Part shown: positions 8,029 through 14,258 of the stretch, in pieces
How the letters are laid out: each line of letters opens with the position of its first letter
Numbering within the stretch: position 1 is the stretch's first letter
Origin: an uncultured Prevotella sp.
GTDB taxonomy: Bacteria; Bacteroidota; Bacteroidia; Bacteroidales; Bacteroidaceae
Direction of reading: 5' to 3'
Length of the DNA stretch: 17,576 nt
Assembly: GCA_905198745.1 (NCBI GenBank)
Contig: CAJKDU010000048.1
Location: 1 to 17,576 of the forward strand
Position numbers and translations under genes: made by a program
Notes under the pieces: generated by a model
What the model was told of the DNA's origin: nothing
Seen by the model: the letters and a program-made list of their open reading frames with translations, nothing else
Database searches by the model: none

Positions 8029-8076
8029 CAAAGTTACAGTAAAAGAGGTGCATTTAAGTGGATTTATTAGTCAAAA
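8029..8076 (-). promoter_or_regulatory. GH3 gene promoter with upstream motif
   Basis: TAACTTTG (8036-8029, minus strand) fits the -7 consensus, 31 bases before the start codon. No good -33 box is visible. TTTTGACTAA (8076-8067) lies 30 bases upstream of the -7 box and is nearly identical to TTTTGACCAA at 3796-3787, which lies 32 bases upstream of the identical -7 box of the secreted protein gene. Confidence 0.55.
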
Positions 8077-8143
8077 CTGCCCCTATAGGCACTTTTTACT
8101 CTTTTTCCGCAATAATTTCCCCCTAAATACTCTACTAAATGCC

Positions 8144-8151
8144 TATCTTTG
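8144..8151 (+). promoter_or_regulatory. -7 box of the sigma factor gene
   Basis: TATCTTTG at 8144-8151 fits TAnnTTTG and is 47 bases before the ATG at 8199. The -33 region is not obvious. It faces away from the GH3 promoter about 110 bases away. Confidence 0.6.
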
Positions 8152-8198
8152 CCCACATAAAATGTTTACCGATACCATAAGACCGAGACTTTAAAGAT

Positions 8199-8702
8199 AT
8201 GACAGAAACCAACCATCAAGTCATCCAAGATTTCTACATAAGTTACCGCACCACCATCATGGGGTGGGCAAAGAAAAGAGGCATGTCCACCGTCGAGGCG
8301 GAAGACATGGTGCACGATGTGTTCATGCGCTTGCTCCGCACCGACAAGATGATATCCCAAGTCACCCTGCCGGCTCTTGCCTATCAGGTATTCAGCCGTC
8401 TGTGGCTCGACACTTGGCGCCACCGTAAATGCGTGGAACAACATGAGCACTACCTGATAGGACAGTCCTGCAGCACCGATGGTCTGTCCGTCATCTCTGC
8501 CCATGAGACCACTCTGCTGCTCGAGCGTGGACTGGCCCGCCTTGAGGAAAAAGCTTGCCGCATTCTCAGAATGAACATCGAAGAGGACAAGAAGGTGAGC
8601 GAGATAGCCAAGACACTGGACATGAAATACAAAACTGTGGAATACAAACTCTACTTTGCCCGCAAGGATATCCGGCAATATATGCGCAAAGCCTTGTCGT
8701 AA
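8199..8702 (+). CDS. RNA polymerase sigma factor, ECF (sigma-70 family) type
   Basis: The 167-residue protein has sigma region 2 at about 10-76, with the region 2.2-like EAEDMVHDVFMRLL (33-46), and sigma region 4 at about 104-165, with a helix-turn-helix in KKVSEIAKTLDMKYKTVEYK (131-150). There is no region 1 or 3, as in ECF sigma factors. It should direct RNA polymerase to a small set of promoters. No anti-sigma factor (FecR-type) gene lies beside it and the SusC protein in this window lacks a signalling N-terminal domain, so no partner can be named. It is the only plus-strand gene here, divergent from the GH3 gene, and ends in its own hairpin. Confidence 0.9.
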   Translation: MTETNHQVIQDFYISYRTTIMGWAKKRGMSTVEAEDMVHDVFMRLLRTDKMISQVTLPALAYQVFSRLWLDTWRHRKCVEQHEHYLIGQSCSTDGLSVISAHETTLLLERGLARLEEKACRILRMNIEEDKKVSEIAKTLDMKYKTVEYKLYFARKDIRQYMRKALS

Positions 8703-8728
8703 GCAGGTCACGCCATATACATTATTAT

Positions 8729-8770
8729 AACAGGCACATTCAACCCGTCAGGTGTTGAATGTGCCTGTTT
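8729..8770 (+). terminator. Hairpin terminator of the sigma factor gene
   Basis: Bases 8729-8744 and 8754-8769 form a perfect 16-bp stem with a 9-base loop, followed by a short T tract (TTT, then GATTATT). It begins 26 bases after the sigma factor stop codon. Confidence 0.8.
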
Positions 8771-8772
8771 GA

Positions 8773-8898
8773 TTATTCCACCGTATGCAGACCTGCCACG
8801 CCCCCATTGTCCATGCTGCCAGCATGGTTGAATCCGCCGGTAACGGTGTCCACGCCGAGCACCTCACCGGCAAGAACAAGTGGGAACACACCTTGCTC
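8773..8898 (-). pseudogene. Possible gene remnant, 41 codons, no start
   Basis: On the minus strand a stretch bounded by TGA (8901-8899) and TAA (8775-8773) reads as a plausible protein tail: it contains VFPLVLAGEVLGVDTV, then GGFNHAGSMDN, and ends GGVAGLHTVE. G is strongly favoured at first codon positions in this frame, as in real genes. There is no in-frame ATG before the codon in SMDN. Upstream of the TGA, the same frame continues for 26 more codons to an ATG at 8979, but that ATG lies in a probable terminator. I do not recognise the family. It may be the decayed 3' end of a lost gene or chance; the complementary plus-strand frame is also open. Confidence 0.25.
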
Positions 8899-8952
8899 TC
8901 AAGGGTATTCAGGATTTGTCCTTATTTCCGAGTGGAGCCTTGTCACAAAGAC

Positions 8953-8981
8953 AAAAAGCCCACGAGATTCACATCCCATGG
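8953..8981 (-). terminator. Probable terminator of the NigD-like gene
   Basis: On the minus strand CCATGGG (8981-8975) can pair with CTCGTGG (8966-8960) in a 7-bp stem with two G-U pairs and an 8-base loop, followed by GC and five T (8957-8953). The stem is weak, but it is the only such structure after the stop codon at 9025. Confidence 0.4.
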
Positions 8982-9024
8982 ACCCAGTCAAATGCAATAT
9001 AAATATAAAGAATCTACAGAGAGA

Positions 9025-9810
9025 TCAGTCAAACTTGTTGGGTGTCAGACATCCTGCCATCGTCCCTGTGGTGAGCGAAGACGGATTGACAGTGTTGATG
9101 TGAAGTGTGCCGGTCGCCTTGCGCGAACAATACTTGAAGGTGGCAGTCTTCTCTCCGCCAAAGGCGTTCCATTTCAAGGTCAGGTCCACCGTCTTCCCGT
9201 CGGTATCGGGCAGCGACGCCAAGCTGAAAGCCACCAATCCATCGGCGGCATAGTTCTGTGCATCACCGTTGTTGCTATGGTAGAGTGTCAGTTCATAGGG
9301 CTTGTCGGGATTGGTAGCCACCAGGTTGATGGTGTGCACCTTTTGGCCGCCCCAGTTGGTGCGGAAGCGCAGGGTCAGGTAGCCGTCTTCGACTATGGTC
9401 AGCCAGTCCTTCATGATTTCCACGGGATCCGTGCCGTAGGTCTTGGCATTGTCAGCCCCGAGGTCGGCAGCCATACCCTTGGTGCGGATGCTGTCCAACC
9501 GGTAGACGAGCGCCGTGCGGTCATAGCCTTCGGTCCGGTCGTTTGTGGTCTTGATGACGGCAAGGGCGCGCACTTCCTTAGTGCCGAAGGGCGACTTGCC
9601 CATATTGGAGGGAAACACCGTGGTCTGGTCGTCCAACTGCAGATACACCGATGTATTGTCGGCATTGGGCTTCACCGTCACCAGGGCGTTGAAAGGTTCC
9701 ACAGCAGGGCAAATCACATAGTTCTGCCCGTCATTGTTATCGTCACACGATGTCACGCTCAAGGTCGCAAACAGACCGAGCATCAGCAAACAAATATTTT
9801 TTCTTTTCAT
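9025..9810 (-). CDS. NigD-like lipoprotein
   Basis: The 261-residue protein has a lipoprotein signal peptide with lipobox VTSC (Cys22) followed by DDNNDG; acidic residues after the cysteine act as a surface-export signal in Bacteroidetes lipoproteins, so a location on the outer face of the outer membrane is likely. Residues about 38-110 fit the NigD-like N-terminal beta-barrel domain (ALVTVKPNADNTSVYLQLDD, then RTALVYRLDSI), and about 132-245 fit its C-terminal beta-sandwich (VEDGYLTLRFRTNWGG, 140-155). The family is widespread in Bacteroidales; its molecular function is not known. The terminator of the transporter gene and a start-codon hairpin lie directly upstream; I found no good promoter box of its own. 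Confidence 0.75.
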   Translation of the reverse strand: MKRKNICLLMLGLFATLSVTSCDDNNDGQNYVICPAVEPFNALVTVKPNADNTSVYLQLDDQTTVFPSNMGKSPFGTKEVRALAVIKTTNDRTEGYDRTALVYRLDSIRTKGMAADLGADNAKTYGTDPVEIMKDWLTIVEDGYLTLRFRTNWGGQKVHTINLVATNPDKPYELTLYHSNNGDAQNYAADGLVAFSLASLPDTDGKTVDLTLKWNAFGGEKTATFKYCSRKATGTLHINTVNPSSLTTGTMAGCLTPNKFD

Positions 9811-9853
9811 TTTGTCTTGGAGTTTTTCTTGTTATCTATAGACAAAATGAAAA
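9804..9853 (-). promoter_or_regulatory. Inverted repeat enclosing the NigD-like start codon
   Basis: Bases 9804-9817 and 9840-9853 form a perfect 14-bp inverted repeat with a 22-base loop. In the minus-strand RNA the upstream arm TTTTCATTTTGTCT would pair with AGACAAAATGAAAA, which includes the start codon (9810-9808). The upstream arm also overlaps the T-rich tail of the transporter's terminator. Confidence 0.6.
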
Positions 9854-9877
9854 CCCGCACAAAGTATTGCACGGGTT
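9847..9877 (-). terminator. Rho-independent terminator of the AspT-type transporter
   Basis: On the minus strand AACCCGTGCAA (9877-9867) pairs with TTGTGCGGGTT (9862-9852) in an 11-bp stem with two G-U pairs and a 4-5-base loop; the tail is T-rich (TTTT C ATTTTG). It lies 34 bases after the transporter stop codon. Confidence 0.75.
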
Positions 9878-9911
9878 TAGATTCTTTAACGTCAAGTGTG
9901 GGCTACACTTT

Positions 9912-11573
9912 TTATATAAAGCACATCACCAGCACTTGGGCTATGACCACGCGAATGAACATGCCCAGCGGATAGACCGATGCGTAGCTCACCGAGGCAT
10001 GCTCGCTCTTCAAGGTGTCGTTGGCATAGCCCAATGCCATGGGGTTGGCCATCGAGCCGCAGAGGATGCCGCAGATGGAACCGAAGTCATACTTCTTGGT
10101 CTTCAGCATGACCACGCCCACAATGAGCACCGGCACCACCGTAAGGATAAAGCCCAAGCCTACCCACAGCAGACCTTCCGGACGCACTACCGTCTCGAAG
10201 AACTGTCCGCCGGCATCGAGTCCGAGACAGGCAAGATAAAGCGCCAGTCCCAACTTGCGGAGCATTAGCGATGCACTGCGGGTGGTATAGGAGATGAAGT
10301 GTGTGCGGGGACCGAGTGCCCCCACCAGTATGCCCACGATAATGGGACCGCCAGCCATACCCAACCGCACGGGAGCACTCATGCCGGGCAGGTTGATGGG
10401 GATGGTGCCCAGTGCCAGACCGAGCATCACGCCGAAGAAGATGGCACCGAGGTTTGGCTCGTTCAGCGTCTGCACGGCGTTGCCCATGAAGGTCTCCACG
10501 TGGTTGATGGCCTCGGGAGAACCCACCACCGTCACCCGGTCGCCATACTGCAGGCGCAGGTCGTCGGTGGCAAGGAGTTTCACGTCGCCACGTATCACGC
10601 GGCTCACGTTCACGCCATAGGTGTCGCGGAGGCGCAGGCTGCCCAGCACCTTGCCGTTGAGCACCGCACGGGTAATCACGATGACCCGGCTCTCCACGTG
10701 CGAGTCGATGGCGTTCCAGTCTATCTTCTCCTTGTTCCAGTCCTTGTGCACCCGCTCTCCGAAAAATATCTCCATGGCTCCCACCTCGTCGCGGGTCATC
10801 ACCACAAGCACATTGTCGTTGATGTGGAGTTGTGTGGAGGCAAGCGGCACTATTACTTCGTCACCGCGCCAGATGCGCGACACGATGAACTTGAGGTGGG
10901 TCATCTCGGACAGTTGCTGCAGCGTCTTGCCGGCAAGGGCAGGATTGATCACGGCAAACTGTGCCACGTAGGTATTGTCGTCGTCGGCTGTCGACTTGGG
11001 AACCATATCGGCTGCCGTCACGAAGAGTCTGCAGATGAGCATCATGGCGAGAATCACACCCACCACACCGAGCGGATAGGTCACGGCGCATCCCAGGGCG
11101 GCACCGCCGCTGGGCAGTCCGGCCTGTTGCAAGGCTTGCTGGGCAGCACCGAGCGCCGGTGTGTTGGTGGTGGCGCCACAGAGCACACCCACCATGTCGG
11201 GCAGCGACACGGGGGTGACGAAGCACAGTCCCACGGCCATCAGCGTGCCCAACAGGATGACGGTGAAGCTCCACACGTTGAGTGCCACGCCCTCGTGGCG
11301 CATCAGTCCGAAGAAGTTGGGGCCCACGTAGAGTCCAAGGGTATAGACAAAGAGTGTGAGTCCGAAGGTCTCGGCAAAGTCGAGCATACTGTGGTCTATG
11401 TTGAACCCGAAGTGTCCGGCAATGATGCCGAAGAAGAACACGAAGGCAATGCCCAGGGAAATGCCCTTGACATGTATCTTGCCCAACACGAGTCCACAGG
11501 TAATGATGAGCGACAGCACCACAGTGGCCTGCAGTGCCGAATGGATATCGAATAAATTGCTGAACCAGTCCAT
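9912..11573 (-). CDS. AspT/YidE/YbjL-type transporter with two TrkA_C domains
   Basis: The 553-residue inner-membrane protein has two homologous membrane halves, about 10-188 and 373-553, each holding a matching motif: CGATTNTPALGAA (132-144) and CGSMANPMALGYA (505-517). Between them lie two cytoplasmic RCK_C/TrkA_C regulatory domains, about 200-275 and 290-365. This order is diagnostic for the aspartate:alanine exchanger (AspT) and YidE/YbjL family. AspT itself exchanges aspartate for alanine; most family members, including this one, have no proven substrate, and dicarboxylates or amino acids are only guesses. The gene appears single, with a -7 box at 11612-11605 and a terminator at 9877-9847. 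Confidence 0.9.
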   Translation of the reverse strand: MDWFSNLFDIHSALQATVVLSLIITCGLVLGKIHVKGISLGIAFVFFFGIIAGHFGFNIDHSMLDFAETFGLTLFVYTLGLYVGPNFFGLMRHEGVALNVWSFTVILLGTLMAVGLCFVTPVSLPDMVGVLCGATTNTPALGAAQQALQQAGLPSGGAALGCAVTYPLGVVGVILAMMLICRLFVTAADMVPKSTADDDNTYVAQFAVINPALAGKTLQQLSEMTHLKFIVSRIWRGDEVIVPLASTQLHINDNVLVVMTRDEVGAMEIFFGERVHKDWNKEKIDWNAIDSHVESRVIVITRAVLNGKVLGSLRLRDTYGVNVSRVIRGDVKLLATDDLRLQYGDRVTVVGSPEAINHVETFMGNAVQTLNEPNLGAIFFGVMLGLALGTIPINLPGMSAPVRLGMAGGPIIVGILVGALGPRTHFISYTTRSASLMLRKLGLALYLACLGLDAGGQFFETVVRPEGLLWVGLGFILTVVPVLIVGVVMLKTKKYDFGSICGILCGSMANPMALGYANDTLKSEHASVSYASVYPLGMFIRVVIAQVLVMCFI

Positions 11574-11604
11574 TGTTTTCAGTTACGGTTTCCGTTTTCG
11601 TGTG

Positions 11605-11612
11605 CAAAAGTA
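11605..11612 (-). promoter_or_regulatory. -7 box of the transporter gene
   Basis: TACTTTTG (11612-11605, minus strand) fits TAnnTTTG and lies 31 bases before the start codon at 11573. No matching -33 box is seen. Confidence 0.5.
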
Positions 11613-11900
11613 CAAAAACAATCCACAACAGACGAATGAATATGCAGTTTTTATTTAGTTCTCAAGCGCGCACACATGAATCTGTTTTTCCCAAAACATC
11701 TATCACCTATCACTAATTCGCCGCCTTGCAGAGCGTAAACACCTGTAAATAAGGTGTGTATTCCATTACGCACATACCAATATCTATCACGAATCCCTCA
11801 CTTATCCATCACTCATCTATCACTTTCTTGACTTCCTGCCGAACCTTGCGACATCAGTTCGGCTGAATTTTCAGTAGGTATATCGGTACAGAGGTATATA
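11613..11900. other. Gene-free intergenic stretch with CTATCAC motifs
   Basis: No convincing gene is present on either strand. The stretch is AT-rich compared with its neighbours. CTATCAC occurs at 11700-11706 and 11707-11713 (tandem), 11784-11790 and 11817-11823; 11803-11824 is a degenerate tandem of an 11-mer (ATCCATCACTC, ATCTATCACTT). A small hairpin ACACCT/AGGTGT lies at about 11740-11757. GCCGCCTTGCAGAG at 11720-11733 recurs in the SusD terminator at 12227-12240. Confidence 0.5.
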
Positions 11901-12178
11901 GGGCAATGCATTTATAATTTCAAGATGCAGAATCATGCCCAACGGGCAGAGTATCGGTTATACGTGCACCTTATAAAGTCAAAAGTGATTGATACACAAA
12001 GGTTTGACTTTACTTTTGTCCTTACAGGGCGTACAGACTTGGATAGTCTGACCAAAGGCACTGCCCTGTACTATGGACAGGTTGGGCTTTCAGCCCGCAT
12101 GCAATGCTATCCTAATACCACAATAACAGGTGTCACTCCAAATCACGGATTAACCTTATTTGAAACCCAATGCATTGC
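11901..12178. repeat. Structured dispersed repeat, copy 2
   Basis: Bases 12083-12148 match the reverse complement of 3-68 at about 80%, so this is a second, inverted copy of the left-edge repeat. The full element here may be bounded by GCAATGCATT (11903-11912) and its inverted copy AATGCATTGC (12169-12178). Inside are several hairpins: TGCCC/GGGCA near 11935-11947, AAAGTCAAA/TTTGACTTT (11975-11983, 12003-12011), TACAGGGC/GCCCTGTA (12023-12030, 12063-12070) holding CAGACT/AGTCTG (12034-12039, 12045-12050), and GGGCT/AGCCC near 12084-12096. A 92-codon frame crosses the element but is broken by stops in copy 1, so it is unlikely to be a gene. Confidence 0.65.
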
Positions 12179-12221
12179 AATACTACACTTTTTCAAGGAT
12201 TAGGAGATGACAGGACGCACG

Positions 12222-12259
12222 AAAGAGCCGCCTTGCAGAGTGACTGCAAGGCGGCTCTT
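12222..12259 (-). terminator. Terminator of the SusC/SusD operon
   Basis: Bases 12223-12238 and 12244-12259 form a perfect 16-bp GC-rich stem with a 5-base loop, starting 22 bases after the SusD-like stop codon. The T tract is short on the minus strand (TTT), but the stem is very stable. Confidence 0.8.
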
Positions 12260-12281
12260 CATGTTGTCGGAAAGGGATGGA

Positions 12282-14231
12282 TTACCAACCCGGGTTCTGC
12301 TGTTCCTGCTTTTCCTCGGCTGTGAGGGCATGACCGTTCTTCTGGATGCCGTCGAGATAAGCCTGGGGAATGGGGCGGAGCACCATGTAGTCCTTGATGT
12401 TGGCTGCAGCTATTGAGTTGAAAGCCTTGGCACGAGCCACGAGTGTCTTGGTGCGCGCCAGGTCTTGCCAACGCTGGAACTCGCCGCAAAGTTCACGGGT
12501 GCGCTCGTTGAGCACCAGACAGAGCATGCGGTCGTAGTCGCTGGTGTAGCCGAGCTTGCTGATGATGGCCTCGTCCTCGGCTGGCAGGCGATGGATGTCG
12601 GTAATCTTCAGGCTGGTGGGAGCTGTGGTTTCCTCAATGCCGTTCGACTCATAGTAGGAACATTCTGCCATATAGGTGTTCTCACCGTTGTCTTTGTATC
12701 CGGGAGCGCCCGCCTTGTAGGCGGCACCGCCGTCAACATGATGTTCGCGGTCTTCACCCTCCTTGTAGGCGGCACGGTCGCGCAGGTCGTTGATGTAGCC
12801 CAGGGCTTCCTGATACTTGCCTTGGCGCACCAGGGCTTCGGCTGCGATGAGATAGGTCTCGCCCACACGGGCAATGATGCCGTCGCGGGTTCCCACACGG
12901 TCGGTGACACTCTCGCGATAACCATCGACGAACTTGCTCAGCGAGGGATAGAACTGAGTGAAAGTGAGCAGGGCATCGTCGCCACGCTGGTTCTGGTCGG
13001 CAGGATAAGCCACGAACACGGTCGGTATGGTCTTGCCCGTCTTGCCGTAGACCACCTCGTCGTTCATGCGCACACTGGAGTAGCGGGTGTCGCCCGGCTT
13101 GTTGATGACATACATCACGCCGAGATCACCTTTTGCGTAGGTGGTGCTGTTCTTGGGGTTGTTGACCGCCTGCTTGGTTCTGAAGCTCTTCCAGAAGCGT
13201 GAGTCGTTCACTTTGTCAAACACGTCGTAGGTGTAGTAGGAGGTGCGCAGACGCTGGTATTCACGTTCACCAGGGATGTCACGTTTCATGTAGGGCAAAT
13301 CCTTGTAGATGGAGATGAAATAGAGGTGGGTCTGGTTGTAGCTGTTGCCTGTGTTTCCCGACTTGTCGGCGTTGAACTGGGCAGCGAGGATAATCTCGTT
13401 GAGCTTCTCGTTGGCACCGTCCGGACCAGTGTAGTTCCAAAGGTCGGAGTAGTCGGGTGCCAAAGCATGATGGCTGATGACTTCCTGGGCATAGGTGAGG
13501 CAGTCCTTGAGGTCCTGCTCCTTGTAGGAAGCGTTCCACTCGTCGTTGCGCTCGCTGCAACGTGAGAGCAATGTCTTGGCGAGGAAGTGGGCAGCAGCAT
13601 CCTTGGTGATTTGTCCCGTCTTCGAAGCTTGGGCGGGCAGCAGGGCATACGCCTGCTTCAGGTCGGCGACAATCTGCTTGTAGCAGTCTTCTGCCGAGGC
13701 ACGGGTGAACTCGCGCTCCGGACTGGTGCTCGGCGTGAGCTTGATGGGCACACCGCCGAACTGCGACACGAGCGTGTAGTAGTTGAAGCCGCGCAGGAAG
13801 TAGGCCTCGCCGAGGTGTTCTTGCGTGGCGGCACTGGTAAATCCGCCGGCAGCCACATTGTGAATCAGCGTGTTGGCATTGCTGATGCCCACATACATTT
13901 CGTTCCAAAGGTCTTCCTGCTTGGTGGAGTTGCCTGTGACGGCAGGTCCGTAGTTGCCGTCGTAGCTGTTCCACGAGGCATTGGAGCCGTCGCCGCCCAC
14001 GGTAAACTCGTCGACACCGTTCTCGGTGAACGCCACGGAGTGCTCACGCGAGAAGTGGAAGCGCAGGTTCTCGTAGAGTGCCACCGACAGGTCGGCAATG
14101 CCCTCCTCGGTCTGCAAGTATTCCGTATTGCGCTGGGTGGTGAGTTCCTCCTTGAGGAAGTCGCTGCACGACACCGTGGTCATGGAGAGAGAACCCAGCA
14201 GCAAGGCACTGATAATATAGTTCTGTTTCAT
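12282..14231 (-). CDS. SusD/RagB-family glycan-binding lipoprotein
   Basis: The 649-residue protein is the surface lid and glycan-binding partner of the SusC-like channel encoded just upstream. It has a lipoprotein signal with lipobox TVSC (Cys22) followed by SDFLKEEL, typical of surface SusD lipoproteins. The SusD N-terminal TPR region covers about 22-230 (EAYFLRGFNYYTLVSQFGGVP in 142-162), and the C-terminal region includes the family signature NERTRELCGEFQRWQDLART (about 596-615) and the usual ending NPGW. The start is supported by AAAGGAAA about 6 bases upstream of the ATG. It is 27 bases after the SusC-like stop, so the two are co-transcribed; a terminator follows at once, so no SusE/SusF-type protein or enzyme belongs to this unit on this side. 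Substrate cannot be read from the sequence. Confidence 0.96.
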   Translation of the reverse strand: MKQNYIISALLLGSLSMTTVSCSDFLKEELTTQRNTEYLQTEEGIADLSVALYENLRFHFSREHSVAFTENGVDEFTVGGDGSNASWNSYDGNYGPAVTGNSTKQEDLWNEMYVGISNANTLIHNVAAGGFTSAATQEHLGEAYFLRGFNYYTLVSQFGGVPIKLTPSTSPEREFTRASAEDCYKQIVADLKQAYALLPAQASKTGQITKDAAAHFLAKTLLSRCSERNDEWNASYKEQDLKDCLTYAQEVISHHALAPDYSDLWNYTGPDGANEKLNEIILAAQFNADKSGNTGNSYNQTHLYFISIYKDLPYMKRDIPGEREYQRLRTSYYTYDVFDKVNDSRFWKSFRTKQAVNNPKNSTTYAKGDLGVMYVINKPGDTRYSSVRMNDEVVYGKTGKTIPTVFVAYPADQNQRGDDALLTFTQFYPSLSKFVDGYRESVTDRVGTRDGIIARVGETYLIAAEALVRQGKYQEALGYINDLRDRAAYKEGEDREHHVDGGAAYKAGAPGYKDNGENTYMAECSYYESNGIEETTAPTSLKITDIHRLPAEDEAIISKLGYTSDYDRMLCLVLNERTRELCGEFQRWQDLARTKTLVARAKAFNSIAAANIKDYMVLRPIPQAYLDGIQKNGHALTAEEKQEQQNPGW

Positions 14232-14258
14232 TGTCTGTTTCCTTTCTTTTTAGTGTTT

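Noticed and set aside
8166..8711. A 181-codon minus-strand frame opposite the sigma factor
   Set aside because: The plus-strand sigma factor has recognisable regions 2 and 4 and its own promoter and terminator; the minus frame is its shadow.
8785..9975. A 396-codon plus-strand frame opposite the NigD-like gene
   Set aside because: It overlaps a well-formed lipoprotein gene along its whole length and runs through terminator hairpins; no family resemblance.
10299..11555. A 418-codon plus-strand frame opposite the transporter
   Set aside because: It is the reverse of a clearly real membrane protein gene and translates to a histidine/glycine/glutamate-rich product with no domain.
11690..11830. 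A CRISPR-like array suggested by the CTATCAC repeats
   Set aside because: The repeats are only 7-11 bases, unevenly spaced, with no spacers of constant length and no cas genes.
11925..12203. A 92-codon plus-strand open frame in the intergenic region
   Set aside because: It lies entirely over the structured repeat; the matching frame in the copy at the left edge has two in-frame stops, so it is not maintained as a protein.
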